The notes beneath the pieces are model-generated. The model ran no database searches. It was not told the origin of the DNA and saw only the letters and a program-made list of their open reading frames with translations. Shown here in pieces: positions 36,682-48,867 of a stretch of DNA of 64,000 nt (position 1 is the stretch's first letter; each line of letters opens with the position of its first letter). A program made the position numbers and the translations under genes. The stretch comes from Collybiopsis luxurians FD-317 M1 (lineage: Eukaryota; Basidiomycota; Agaricomycetes; Agaricales; Omphalotaceae). The stretch is taken from assembly GCA_000827265.1 (NCBI GenBank), contig KN834789.1:299523-363522 (forward strand), given 5' to 3'.

Positions 36682-38532
36682 TCATGTTACTTCCAACACA
36701 CTGGTCTCCAGGACTCGGAACATCGTTGGATCCTTGGATTCCTCCGACCATGCAACAACCTCTCGCCAATTTGCAGCATTGGCCTCCTTCTCCCCAGCCC
36801 CAGAAAATATACCTACTTCATCGTCGTTTAACCCTCGGAAGATCAGGAACAAACGTGTGAATACACATGGGTCAGAAGTGACGGTTATATCGACAGCGGC
36901 GGCGATCTTGCTTGGACTCATGAACCGGTAAGCAATGTTTTTGTGGACTGAAAAGGCAGCAATATTGTTGCTGGATAGATCGGATCAGGATGGAGATGCG
37001 CTTGGAGAGAAAACATGACACGAACTTGATAAAATTGGTTCTTGCATATAGCGACATACCCAGCTGGTCAAGTACATTGATCAAATGGGGAATAAAATCT
37101 CGGAATGACATGGCATAACCAGTCCGAGGGCTAACCACCTCTTCGGGATCCAGCATCCCGGCATCTGGTCTGTGAAAGGGAATAATTATACGAGGGCGAT
37201 GACAGGTTGTGACCAGACGTACATGGCTTCATAGTACAGGGCCGTGGAGACAACCTCACTATCGAAGTGTTCCAAGGCACCCCCAGGATGGACCCGAAGG
37301 AAATACTTTACCTTGTTATCCCCCAAACTCTCAGCCGGAGGCCAGGTTGTCCCGAGCTTCCAGTAGGGCGAAAACATCAATGTGACATCACAATATGTCA
37401 CGTCTGGAGCGAGGATGCTCAAATTGCATCTTGCTGTTGTGGGTTTAGCAGCTACAGCAAGTTTGGTCATGACACGCGAGTCGAACATGAAATCTGGCGA
37501 GTAGTCTTGCTGATTGGTTAATCGTGTGCCGCTGAATTCCATCCTGTGGTCATCACCGTTGTGGACAATATCAAGTTTGCCCCAGAACATTCCGTCCACT
37601 GTGGTACCGTCTTCCATTCGGGCCATATCGAATTCGTCGGATGTGACAGTGGTATCAAGGGCGATGTGTTGACCTGGGACAAGTTCCAGATTGAAAGTAG
37701 CAGGCATTTCCAAGACGGGGGGAGGCCTGGAAGAGAGATCATTCGAATATGCGGTAGAAAGAACGGATCATATACATACGGCGGTGGTCTGTACAATGGA
37801 TGAGTCTAGATAGCGAATTACCGAAAAAGTCTGACACTCACGGTGGTTCATCCGGGGGAGGGGGTGCATCACTAACGATCTCGACACGGAGACCTTGAGC
37901 ACCCATTGCCGCTATTTGAAAGGAATCCTCACTAGTGAGCTGAAAGACAATCGGTCCACTATACGGCCTGCATGAAAAGACAATGCTCACGTAGATGTAG
38001 GGGCCTGCAACCAAACGCTTTCGGAAAGATCAGAACGATAGTAAGGACAACAAATAATGAAGATACACACTGCGGCATGAATAGATGCATATTCGACGGG
38101 CACTCGTAAACCGAACACGGCGTCTGGGGGAGGCCGGGCCCAATCCCTTGCCGCCTGCTCGAGCTCCTGAGAGCAAGTTGAAGTGATTGTCAGAAATTAA
38201 TAAAGCGAGAAAATGCTCACAGCAAAGGTATTTGGGAGCTAAAACAAGGAGGGTGAGGACGAGATGTAAGGAGAGATAAAAGGCAGGGCGCTCACAGTGC
38301 GAATTGTTTCCATATCACCAAAGGCAAGGGTGAGTAAACGTGTTCTTGTGAGAGCCATCTGAGCCTGCTTTTCGCGTAGATCGGGCTCTTTATTTTTTGG
38401 TTTGAACTTGTTCCAGAAGGAAGAGGAAGTAGGAAGGGAAGCGTTGGAACCCCTGGAATGGAAAGCAAGCATTTTAGGATTGATATCGGGAAAGAAGGGA
38501 AGGAAGTGGGCGTACGTTGGAGACAGAAGCAT
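36682..38532 (-). CDS. conserved fungal protein of unknown function
   Basis: About nine exons join cleanly by phase, giving roughly 440-450 residues. No signal peptide, membrane helix or known catalytic motif is seen. The N-terminus is Ser-rich, then basic and helical (NKEPDLREKQAQMALTRTR). A proline run (PPPPDEPP ... PPPPPVLEMP) precedes a globular region with well-formed strands such as MFWGKLDIVHNGDDHRMEFS and SDVTLMF-like segments. The C-terminus includes TGYAMSFRDFIPHLINVLDQLGMSLYARTNFI and VDITVTSDPCVFTRLFLIFRG and ends EESKDPTMFRVLETSVLEVT. The strong, uniform protein character and many phase-consistent introns show a real gene. I recall similar anonymous proteins in basidiomycetes but cannot assign a domain. 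Confidence 0.8.
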
Positions 38533-38844
38533 ATTTGGGGATGAAACTGATATTCAAGGCTGTTTAGTGAGCAAAATTCATGTTCTGTAATGGGTACAAA
38601 ATGATGCCAGGAGGAAAACACGAGGCAAGTTGTCCGAAATCAGATTGATTGCTTTTTTGTCCGATGAGCTGATAAACCTGATATGAGTAGATTCTGGTAC
38701 TCACCAGGTCAAGATTAGGTTACAGTCAAACCAAGACGAGCTCAAACTGAGAGAATCGCGATTCCCGTGTTGACCGGAACATCGGCCCGGTCACGTGTAT
38801 TCTTTCCTTCTTCTCTCACTGATTCACTCTCAGAGTCACTAACA

Positions 38845-39628
38845 ATGCTGCGTGCATTCAGCAGCCCTGCTATCCGTTCCCTTACAGCTCCACGCAGATC
38901 CTTCGTATCTGCTATTCTTCTCAGTCAATCATGGGACAAGTTCACCGTTCAGGACCTCAAAAAAGAAGCTCGCAAACGCGGTCTATCTCCGTACATCTCT
39001 TATTTCTTGTATTCAGAATACATACTAAATCATTTTGTGAAGAACAGGAAATAAAAATATCCTGATATCCCGCATACAAGAACACGAAAAGTCTCTATCT
39101 TCAGTCGCTGCTGCTGCAGGAACAAATGTCAGCACTCCCCCACAGACTCCCTCAGTAGACGCTACCAAAGAGGGTGAAACTCCTGGCATTCCTTTGGCCA
39201 GCCAAGCTGCCGCCCCTACTCCCTACTACCTCAATATCTCCCTACCAGACGCCGCTTATGATCAACCCGAGCCTCCAGTTCAGATTGTGAGTCGAAAATC
39301 TCCCGATCCTTTCTGAATGCGTCTCAACGGTCCCTAGCCATATACTCTAGACTTTTGGAAATCATCTGCGTCTGCGCCTACTGAATCTCATCTTGAAGAA
39401 CCGACGACGCCGAAAATGGTCGTGATTGGTGGTGAAGAGACCTATGGTGGTGCCAGCCCAACTCACAATTTGCTCGACGAAACCCAAATGTCTCTACATT
39501 CCCCGACGTCTGTGATGCCATCCACTGTCGAGCGAGGCAAGGGTGGACTTTTAGATGATATGGCTGAGGATATGGGGCTGCCACATGCCAGAGACTTGAA
39601 AAATACTATTTTCAAATTATTTGGATAA
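38845..39628 (+). CDS. mitochondrial SAP-domain protein (AIM34-like)
   Basis: Three exons (intron 1 38991-39042, acceptor GTGAAG chosen by frame) give 226 residues. A basic, Ser/Arg-rich N-terminus (MLRAFSSPAIRSLTAPRRSF) looks like a mitochondrial presequence. It is followed by a SAP helix-loop-helix: WDKFTVQDLKKEARKRGLSP, TGNKNILISRIQEHE. The rest is low-complexity, rich in Ala, Pro, Thr and Ser, with a YYLNISLPDAAYDQ segment and an amphipathic C-terminus (ARDLKNTIFKLFG). Yeast Aim34 has the same presequence-plus-SAP plan. Role is not known; SAP domains often bind nucleic acid, so a mitochondrial DNA or RNA role is inferred. COA8 begins 30 bp downstream on the same strand. Confidence 0.78.
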
Positions 39629-39658
39629 TGTAGTTTACAATTAAACCCCGTAATATTC

Positions 39659-40257
39659 ATGCCTTGTCCTTCCCTGTCATCATCATCCGTACGAAATTCC
39701 ACTCGTCTACTCCATGCCTCTGCAACACTCTCCAGGCATCTAGTGGGCCCTCCACATCCTATATCTCATTTACGTCCTGTCATATATGACGACGCCCCTC
39801 CCCCTCCGAAACCAACCTTCCTCACTCATCCTTATTCGCTGCAGGAATTCCATCCAGAGCCCGCACGAAACTCGAACGCCTACGAAATGCAGTGGAAGCT
39901 CCAGAGACAACAGCTGGATGATATGAGTCAGAATTTTTGGTTAGATGTATGTTTCCGAAATCCCAATATCTCCTTTAGCTCCTCTGACCGTTCGTGTAAA
40001 AGAGCAACACGCGCTTTGAAGCCGCAAAAAATGCTGTTCTCACTAGCCTCCCCGATTCAGCTACACCTTTGGACAAGGAAATTGCCTTATCAGAATTTTA
40101 CAAGCAGTGGTTATTGCAGGAGAAGGAGCGAGTGGATGGATACGCGAGGCTTTGGCGCGCAAGGAATTGGGCCAATATTATTTTTGCGGCTCGAGTTCAG
40201 TACTCCAAGTTCCCGTCACGACTTGCCAGTCTCTTTAAATCCAAGACACCATCATAG
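39659..40257 (+). CDS. COA8: cytochrome c oxidase assembly factor COA8 (APOPT1 family)
   Basis: Two exons (intron 39947-40002) give 180 residues. COA8 is a mitochondrial factor that supports and protects complex IV assembly. The N-terminus (SVRNSTRLLHASATLSRH) is a plausible import signal. The family core is visible as VGPPHPISHLRPVIYD, HPYSLQEFHPEP, a helix MQWKLQRQQLDDMSQNFWLD, SNTRFEAAKNA, and the C-terminal YKQWLLQEKERVDGYARLWR. The last of these matches the tail region of COA8 proteins. The gene is head to tail with the AIM34-like gene and converges on NUP133, whose stop is 62 bp away. Confidence 0.85.
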
Positions 40258-40318
40258 GCGGAAATCGTTCAGGAGCCAGAGTGGCATTTTCAAAAATATT
40301 CTACTCTACAAATATACA

Positions 40319-43300
40319 TTACTCGCTACCTTGCATCAACTCCATTTCAGCGAGTTCCCTCACTCGAGGATACGCCTCTTCCAGATCAAGTTCTCCCAGT
40401 CTATCGCACTCCAGGTTATAGTCCTCCTGCACTCTCTCAACTTGGTCTTGAGGTATTCCTGGCCACCGCGACGCAATCTCCTCGAGCGAGGGGACAATCA
40501 ACGCCACGTCAGGATCAGTCTCATATCCTTCCGGTTCATCCTGGTTCTCGCGCGAGAGGATGTCCAACAGAGTAAAGTACAACGCCGTTTCTCGGAACCG
40601 CTGACTGAGCTCAGCGTCCCCAACTCCCACTGTTTTTTGTATTGCTTTCCAGCTGGACGGAAGCAGTTGAGTCATCGAAATCAGCGATGGGTAGAGAAGT
40701 AGGACACGCACTCGTCATGAAGATAGATCCGCCGCCATACAGTCCTAAATGCAGAATGCTTGCGAGTCTCAGGTAACTGTGCGACAATTGAGAGCTTGCC
40801 ATTGACATGACCATGAAATTACAGCTTACATTGCATCTCGAAAGTAGATGAAGCGCGGTCGCATAGTCCCCGACCGTATCTAGATTGTCTTTCAGAGTTA
40901 AGACATCCACGGTATCTTCGATGGATAATACTTTGCCCTGAAGCAAGTCCTTGACTAGATTTTTGAAAATCTACGATTTAAATGAGCTAGCTGTGATGGA
41001 ACAGAGGTCGTAAAACGACATACTAGAGTATGCTCTGGCTTTTCGGCCAGTCCTGAGGCCTTTTCTTTAACTATCGTATCAACTTGAGAATCAAGTGAAC
41101 GCCTTCCACGGATATTAGCAATGACGCCGTTGAACTCGTCTATCAAAGCTTCGTGCACCCCAACAAGGTCCAGAGCGTCATGGAAGGCTATGCATGACTT
41201 CTCGTAAGAATATACCCTCAGTAGTCACGAAATGACGCGTACCATCGTGAAGACTGTTCTCGGCTGTTCCATCAGATTTTCGCATATGTGCAAGGTTGGC
41301 CAGCTTTCCGATACTGAGTTGAAGCTACAAAACAGAGTAACTTAGCCCTCTGAGGCAGAAGGTAGATACAATTCATACATGCTTGACTTCCAGGCTTGCA
41401 GCATGCTGCGACTCCACGAGCAGAGCTTTCGCTGCCGCCTCGTACCGTTTCTTCCCTAGATCATGTATCCAAGAGATAGAAGTTGCAGGATTCTTCTCGA
41501 AGAAACTGTCCATGTAGGCACTGTACGATTCGCCCTGGGCAAACAATGTTCGTACTTCGCCTATACCCGTATGAGCAAAAGTGTGCCAGGAAAGGTAGGA
41601 AAATCAATTCACCATGTTGGATATACCATTCGTACAACTTGGTTGTGAACTGTTCTTTGAAGCGTTCTATGTATCCTTGAATACGTGCAAAGTTGGGATT
41701 GTCTACTGGTGGGTAGATGGTTTCCCGGTGACACAGAGCAGCAAGTGAGCTGAAATCCTGATACTTTTCGGCTAACGAGAAGGCTGCTTGAGGATGGCCA
41801 CTTTTCCCTGCAGTCATTCATTAATAAAAGAATGCTTTACATAATCAGGAAACTTACGCAAGGTTTCCAACACCTCTGGGCGTAGTACATCGAATTTGGT
41901 TCGAAGCCCATGAAGGTCTCGCTCGACACCAGAAGCTTCAGCTCCCGCATTGCTGCAGTCAGATCGTGAGTAGAAACTTTACTAGGGAAAGACCCGATAC
42001 CAACATTGCAAGCCCTTCTAATCGCTGCGAAATACAAGCAAAGAGAACTTCAGCAAGTTCAGGAAGCTGATTATACGATTCGGCACCAGGGGCGGCCACC
42101 CGGGTCGTGGTCTCGAACAAAGCGGTTATTCCGTCGGCGATAAAAGAAGTGCTTGTCCAAGCATTGATCATAGGAAGGTCAATGCCATAGGTAATAATAT
42201 TTTGTTCTCGGTGCCTGAAGGCAGCCGTCAATACCGTCTGCTCGAAATGGTCAGCATTTATCGCGCCGTCTGCGGGAAAGTGCTTACCAGAAGTATACGG
42301 TTTGCTTCGGGTAATAGATCCCCAATATTCCTACCAGTTTGCTGAGCAGCATTCAGAGTAATATCGGGGATCTTTTCGATTAGAATGCCCAAGTTATTTA
42401 CGTGAGACTTGAAAAATGCACGCATGAAGTCCTCATGTGAAGTATCTCCGAATTCGTTCATATGTGCGAAAACAGCATCATTGAGGACGCTATGCGTGGG
42501 GCCTGTGCTTTAGAGCCTTTGGGATTCAGTGATCGCGAGAAGAAAAGGGCAAAACTTACGCAAGTAGCTCATTATGAATTACCCAAAGCTCATATGCAGC
42601 TTCCAGTTTTTCTGCATCCGTTGCAAGACGTTGCCGACACCGTTGAGACATCTGATTCAATAAGTCAACACCATCTAAAGCTTACTACTCGGGAGACGCC
42701 CACCTTGATCAGGGCCGTATTTTCGTTGATGAATTGTATGAGCCACGCAAGGCGCTCTTTCCGGATTCTAAGCTGCGAGCTGAGATCTTGATTACCTCGT
42801 ACCAGCTCCGGATCTGGGTCATCGTATGAACGAGGGTTAAAGTAGGTAGAAAGACGTAACTTACCAGATTGCAGGATGGCAAGACTGAGTTGTTCCGCGG
42901 CCTGCATAAGACTTTCTTCGTCGACATCGGGAGGGAAGCTAAAGTGCAAAGGATTCTAGGATACTAGTCAACAACTTGTGCGCCCGGAGTGTACAATGTA
43001 AATTCACATTAGGAAGAGATCCGTACAGAATGGCCTGAGTCATGATTGACTTGATCAAGTTGGCTCGTCCGGACCTATGGCATCGGTCAGCACATCAATG
43101 TGGTGTAATTGCAGAGATAGGACTCACTCGGGATCGAACGTTAAAACACTATCTACATCGATATTTACTTTCATCATCGTTGCCGCGGTGAGAACAAGGA
43201 CGACACTGTCTTGTTGCATGACGCCTACCCCTAATGTGCGATCGGTGGCAGATTTGAGTTCAAGGCGTTCTTGATAATCAGATCCTGTTGCAGGCATAGT

Positions 43301-44942
43301 GTTTAAATGGGTGGGGTGTAATTGAGGTACGGCTCACTGACCTCTCGCGCATAGTGCGACGGCATCCCCAAATTGGATACTGACCAAGAGCCCATCGGGG
43401 AGGATTTGAATACGAGGATGCATGGGAGCACCCGACGATGAAGTCTAAGTACAGTGATAAGAACGGACACGTAACTGGAATTGGGAGAGCTCACACTTTG
43501 ATAAGGTACACCCCTAACTGCGTCCACCTTGAATGAATCCCCTGAGGGCGACAACTGCACTAGTGTATAGATACGCCGTATGCCGGTCATATCCATGGCC
43601 ATCATATCGACTTCCTCCAAGCCTGCATATGACACTAGAATGATCAATTTATTTGCACTTCGAGACAATTAGCAAGTTCGCAGCAGAAGTAAACAACGGC
43701 AACATACTTGTCGACAGCAAGATCCACTAGCTCAAGGTCGAGCCTGGCATCGTCCTTTTCAACGGCATCACCGAAGGTCTTTCGGATAGCAGTTCGCACG
43801 AGCTCAGCAATATCATGATCTTGAAGAGCTTCTTCCCAACCTTCCAACTTCATCTCCCATCGCTGTACCCTTGAATTGATTAAGACCCAAATTTCCCGAC
43901 CGCCTTCAACTGTTTGGGCTCCAAGGGCAACGGAGCTAATGTTACCGGGTTCGAATACAATCTGAGTAGTAACCGTAGAAGATGACGAGAAGAAAGGGAT
44001 CAGTCTGGACAGAGACAATGACGTTGAAGGTTTGGAGAAGGGGTGCGAAGTGAGATGATATTTTCCACCGGTGGAGGTCAGTATAAGTTTGAAAAGACTA
44101 CCAGACGCGGTAGATACCACATAAATTTGAGTCTGTCGCAAAGAGTTAGCTGGGAATATACCTGATTGATAGATCCACTCACGTCAATGCGTTTCAGTCC
44201 AGTAACAATATCTTCTGAAGCAAGACCAAGATGTATAGTGGAATACCGATCACCACCAGCAAGACCTATCCCGACGCTATCCCAAAATCTGACTTCGCCA
44301 GCAGTCGAGATGAGAATGAGCCCAGGCTCGCGACCAGAACCCCAGGGAACCAGACTGTGGAATGGCGGATTTGTTTGGTTGTAGTCGTAGGGACAGGTGA
44401 AGATGTAGCATGTAGGAATACCTTTGACAGCCTGAACTCACTTTAAGAATCTATCCAGTCCAAAAATCAATGGGAAACAAACGAACCAAAGCATGCTGCC
44501 AGACGAAACAAGTCTTCATTGACGCAACCAGTGCGAATCCAGTCAAAGTATCAATTTCTCCAGAGTATGCATCGCGATAAAAATCTGCGTATATGAGTCT
44601 CACTTCTGTTTGAACTGTACGACACGCACCAGCATTCCTGAGAATCTGAGAGACTTCTAGTGGTAGATTGGCATAGAAAGAAACTGTGAGCTGGTCCGAT
44701 TTCGCAAAAACGTGTTCTATCCCAGATTTGATGTGGCTCCTTTCTGAGCCGACAGAGCTTCCTCTGTCGTCAATATCCATCATAGACGCTACAGAACCTG
44801 CATCGGTATTTCGGTTTGGAGTACTGAGCCGCGAGTTTGTGTTGGGGACACGAAGACGACGAGGAGGTGAGGTCGGCTGTACATTATTCCTTGGAATTCG
44901 AGCAGAACGACGAGGAGCAGGTGAAGGCGAAAAAGTCGCCAT
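40319..44942 (-). CDS. NUP133: nucleoporin Nup133 (Nup84/Y-complex subunit)
   Basis: A long gene of many short exons encoding roughly 1,150-1,250 residues. Nup133 sits at the stem of the Y-shaped Nup84 complex, the outer scaffold of nuclear pores. The N-terminus is a basic, disordered [10 protein letters not shown] region, where the family carries a membrane-curvature motif. It is followed by a beta-propeller (for example [23 protein letters not shown] cut across residues 80-102, [16 protein letters not shown], and [15 protein letters not shown]) and a long alpha-solenoid. C-terminal segments such as [33 protein letters not shown] and [10 protein letters not shown] fit the helical stack. The stop at 40319 follows MELMQGSE. 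Start 44942 gives [15 protein letters not shown]; the upstream open frame lacks homology. Not every exon border was resolved. Confidence 0.9.
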
Positions 44943-45047
44943 CGCGTTCGAACGCGGAACGAACAAGAACCTGCGACTTTTTTTTTCCCACAGTCTGAGC
45001 TCGCGATATTTGTATTTGTTTTTTACATTATACACTTGAACCTGTTC

Positions 45048-45344
45048 ATGGATCAACAAAATTCGACTTCGATGAGCGGAGGGGTCCCAATGCCAGCACC
45101 AAGGCAGGATATGGAATATTTGTGTGCTGGTGCGTGCATATTGACTCATTTATGTTTAATTTACTCAACAAACTTTTCAGATTGTGGTGCAAAGAATGAA
45201 ATTAAACCTCGAGAGCCCATTAGATGCAGAGAATGCGGTCACCGTATCATGTATAAGAAAAGAACAAAACGAAGTGAGTCTTATACTTGTTTACTAATAA
45301 CTGAGCTCATTTTGCTTCAAGTGGTCCAATTCGAAGCTCGCTGA
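45048..45344 (+). CDS. RPB12: RNA polymerase I/II/III shared subunit Rpb12 (ABC10-alpha)
   Basis: Three exons give 65 residues. This zinc-binding subunit is common to all three nuclear RNA polymerases and bridges the Rpb3/Rpb10/Rpb11 platform to Rpb2. Four zinc ligands are visible, CADC (Cys26, Cys29) and CREC (Cys43, Cys46). The nearly invariant stretch [20 protein letters not shown] and the C-terminus KRTKRMVQFEAR follow. Introns split Asp28 (CAD) and the codon before VQFEAR. The N-terminal 20 residues (Gln/Ser/Met/Pro) are variable in the family. It is divergent from NUP133, with 105 bp between ATGs. Confidence 0.97.
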   Translation: MDQQNSTSMSGGVPMPAPRQDMEYLCAGACILTHLCLIYSTNFSDCGAKNEIKPREPIRCRECGHRIMYKKRTKRSESYTCLLITELILLQVVQFEAR

Positions 45345-45571
45345 GCAAGATATTACTCCGAATGGCTCAAATCCAATTGTTGTATTACTTAGCACGCCCG
45401 GCCCAAGCTTTTTAATCGGCATTGTCGTTCACAAGTTTGCGTACCCCAATTTATAGAGGAACGATAGTAGATACGCCAAACCAGAATATACAACAAATCC
45501 ATGCAATTAACAAGAGGAAAGAAATAAGGAAATACAATAAGAATAACGACCAATAATACACGGATGTTACA

Positions 45572-46234
45572 TCACTTGGCACCAGCAGAGAATTCTAAGA
45601 CAGGATTGTCAGTAAGGAATCTGTAGGAGACAGAGTGAGCCACTTACTGGTTACGGACTTGGTTCCTTCTGAAATAGCGTGCTTCGCGAGTTCACCAGGG
45701 AGAATAAGCCGAACACTAGTCTGGATCTCTCGTGATGAGATTGTAGACTTTTTAGAATATGTAGCGAGTTCTAAGGAAATGGAAGGTTCAAATCTTGGTT
45801 TGAAGCGCAATAAGGGACCACATACTGGAAGCTTCGGTAGCAATACGCTCAAAGATATCATTTACGAATGAGTTGAGAATGGCCATGGCCTTATTCGAGA
45901 TACCAGTATCGGGGTGAACTTGTCTGAGGACTGGGAGACGAACCCTTTAATATCTCAAAATGGGAATGAAAGTCACTGGCTATACCTTTATAGATGTAGG
46001 AGCTGTAGGTTTCCTTTCTCGACTTCTTACGCTTCTTCTTCTCGCCGTCAGCTCCTGTAGAAGCTTTACTTTTACTCGCAGTCTTCTTAGCAGCCTTGGA
46101 TCCCTCGGTTTTAGCTGGGGCCTTTCCAGCGGTGGAGGCAGGGGCTTTGGAGGCAGTAGAAGCGGGCTAGAGTTAAACTGGGTTAGAGAAATTGGATCCA
46201 TTTTAACAGCTTGAGATCGTACTTTGGGGGCCAT
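45572..46234 (-). CDS. HTB1: histone H2B
   Basis: Five exons encode 147 residues. Introns fall after MAPK, after YIYK, after EAS and after SVT. Unspliced ORFs hide it, and the open minus-strand frame from the ATG is an intron read-through. The N-terminal tail is Lys/Ala/Ser/Thr-rich. The histone fold is unmistakable: [59 protein letters not shown] and [20 protein letters not shown]. The C-terminus EGTKSVTKFSAGAK includes the Lys equivalent to the Bre1 ubiquitylation site. No H2A gene is next to it; the divergent neighbour is the sphingoid base kinase, unlike the usual paired arrangement. Confidence 0.97.
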
Positions 46235-46360
46235 TATGGATATAACAGTTGGAGAAGGTGACTAAAAGTAAAGGATATAGTCAATATAAGGCCGATGTGA
46301 GAGTACAAGTAGAAAAAGAGCGCACGTTGGTGTAGATGTGAGAGTAGAGAAGAAAGATTC

Positions 46361-46490
46361 GCTGAACGCGTTTGGGTCCTGACTCTCGGATTATATAGGG
46401 CCACGCTGTCGGAGTTTGAAACGCGGACCACGTGATAGTCAACAATTCGTGTCATTCCCACGAGTCAAAGCATTACCACTAAACGCGTCG
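46361..46490 (-). promoter_or_regulatory. H2B promoter: TATA element and two ACGCGT boxes
   Basis: Upstream of H2B there is a TATATAA element on the minus strand (about 46391-46398) and two ACGCGT motifs, at 46366-46371 and 46483-46488. ACGCGT is the MluI cell-cycle box bound by MBF in yeasts and other fungi, fitting S-phase expression of a histone. A CACGTG E-box lies at about 46430. Binding is inferred from sequence only. Confidence 0.5.
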
Positions 46491-46913
46491 GGCCACATGT
46501 ACATGTACCATGCCTATTCATTCAATATTTTCTCGTGTCAACCTACACATGAAAAGATATACGAGAACTGGCGTTTACTAATCGAAATCCAACGGCTTTA
46601 ACACTAAACTATCTTCTGCTCAAGGTTCTGGTAAGGGGAATGCGTTGAAGGAATACACTATGAGAATTCGTGCAGTTATTTCATCGAAGAAAGGGCAAAT
46701 TATCTAAATGAGACGAGATATAGTGACTTGCCCAATAGATGGAACTAATCGCGGCAGGAATGAGAGATATTGTGCCCGCCCAATGAATTGACCTCTCCCC
46801 TCATTCAAATCAAATCGTGCGACTATATTACCATTTTGAGCTAACTGCGCAGGTTAGCCCCTAGTAATCATCGCGTACGCATGATACTGCGCTTTTCCGA
46901 TACTCCCACTAGG

Positions 46914-48867
46914 ATGTCGGACCAGGAGGTTGACACAGAAGCCAAGGTCTCTGGAAAGCCCACCAAATATTGTCTTTCTTCTGCTGCTTTGACTGTCGCA
47001 TTCGGTGAAGGAAGTCCTGTTTCAATCTGCGTCAAAAGGCTGACGAAGGAAGCCTCCAGGAAACCACAAGAACCAGACAGTTCCTTTGCACAATGTCATT
47101 GCAGCGTCTTATCACTCTGATGCGAGATTACTGAAAGTTGCGTATGTGATTAGGAGGAAGAAGAAGGGACATTTAGCTTTGGTGCAATTGGACGGCCAAG
47201 TCGAGGAAGCCAAAGCTGAATCAGCCAGTAATTTTGCCAAAACCACCCAAGAGTGGGCGTACAAAGGTCTGACTCGATCCAGTCTTCATCCCAGCTACAC
47301 TCTTCTTATGTTTCCGTCCAGGAATCAAGCCAAACCGCCGCCTAAAAATCTTAATTAACCCCCACGGCGGCGTCGTTCGTGTTCCCTTCTCATCTTCTGG
47401 TGCAACGCTTTCTTGACTCGGGCTGACAGGGCAAAGGGGTTGCAATTTTCAATAAACATGTTGAGCCTGTACTGCGGGCTGCAGGCTGTAGCCTTGACAT
47501 AGTTCGTGAGTGCATCTCTCCTCGGGTATTCTCATATCTTATCAATCAAAAGACACCAAAAAGCATGGAGATGCATATGACATTGCAAAATCTCTCCCAC
47601 TAGACGATTTTGACGCGTTAGTCTCCGTGTCAGGGGATGGTTTGGTACATGAAGTATTGAATGGTTTCGCAAATCACGAGTATCCTCGCAAGGCACTACG
47701 AATGCCGGTTGCACCAATACCCACCGGTTCAGGCAACGGGTTATCTCTGAATCTTTTAGGACCCGACGTATGTGATTGCGTGCTGAACAGTTGATCACTT
47801 GGTGATACTCTTTCCAGGATGGGTTCGATGTAGTGGCTGCTAGCTTGAACATTATCAAAGGTGCGCTTGTACTGGTACAGCAAATCAGTTCTCCTCTAAT
47901 TAAGGTTTGACGTAGGTTCCCCCATGTCTGTGGATGTGTTTTCCTTTACACAGAACGGAAAACGAACAATATCGTACATGTCTCAAGCATTGGGTCTCAT
48001 GGCTGATTTGGACCTTGGTACTGAAGATCTCCGTTGGATGGGTGATTCACGCTTCGTTTATGGTCTTTTACGAGGATGTACGTGTTCTTTCTTTCTGTTT
48101 TCGCCCTATTGCCTTAACTTGAACAGTGATCAAATTCAAGGCATGCGATATACAGCTGTCTTACAAAGCTGCCGAAAAGGATAAGAAAAAGATGTTTGAC
48201 ACTCTCAAGTCGAGACAAAAAATAGGTAGCCAAAACTCCCAACCGCCTACTGCGTCCATGGAGGAAGAAAGTTTAGCGCTTCCCGAATCCAAGATTTCGC
48301 TAGATGATACGGAAGAGTGGACGATCTTTCCTGAGCCTCTACTCTTTCTGTATGCCGGGAAAGGCCCATACGTTGGAAGGTAGAAACACTCACTTGTGGC
48401 TAATCTTCACCTCCATGTGCTGAACTTGCTGCCAGGGACTTTATGGCGTTCCCTGTATCTTTACCGGATGACGGGCTGATAGACATTGTTGCTCAGTCCA
48501 CTGTGAGTTTTTACGGCCGGTCATCTTCAAAACAATGCTCACCACACTTGCAGACCAATACCTCAAGGACGGACGTGATTGCATCTTTTGGAGGAGCCGC
48601 TAAAGGCGAATTGTACTGGAAGGACAGCGTAGGCCTATGTGGCATCTAGTTTGATGAGGAAGACTTACAGGAGTCCCACAGTTGCACTATCTCAAAGCAC
48701 ACGCATATCGCGTAAAACCCGTGTTGAAGAAGGGATTTTTGTCTATCGACGGTGAAGCGTACCCTTTCGAAGAGTTCCAAGTTGAGGTCCTTCCAAAACT
48801 CGCCACTTTCATCAGCACCTATGGATCTTACAACGCTCCATTCCACGAACCTGGGGCTAAACGGTAA
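46914..48867 (+). CDS. LCB4: sphingoid long-chain base kinase (LCB4/5, sphingosine kinase)
   Basis: About nine exons. It phosphorylates sphingosine-type long-chain bases to signalling lipids on membranes. The DAGK catalytic domain shows RRLKILINPHGGGKG with the nucleotide-binding glycines, GDAYDIAKSL, the core VSVSGDGLVHEVLNG and PIPTGSGNGL. Later landmarks are SVDVFSFTQNGKR with LGLMADLDLGTEDLRWMG, SLPDDGLIDIV, and the C-terminal FLSIDGEAYPFEEFQVEV of the sphingosine kinase family. The first intron (about 47005-47059) is short of classical signals but has GTGAAG, CTGAC and CTCCAG and restores frame into NHKNQTVPLHNVI. An in-frame ATG exists at 46881; 46914 was preferred as it gives a normal N-terminus. 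Confidence 0.92.

Noticed and set aside
40270..40702. Plus-strand extension of the COA8 reading frame to 40702
   Set aside because: It crosses the unspliced intron in another frame and overlaps NUP133; the spliced COA8 ends at 40257.
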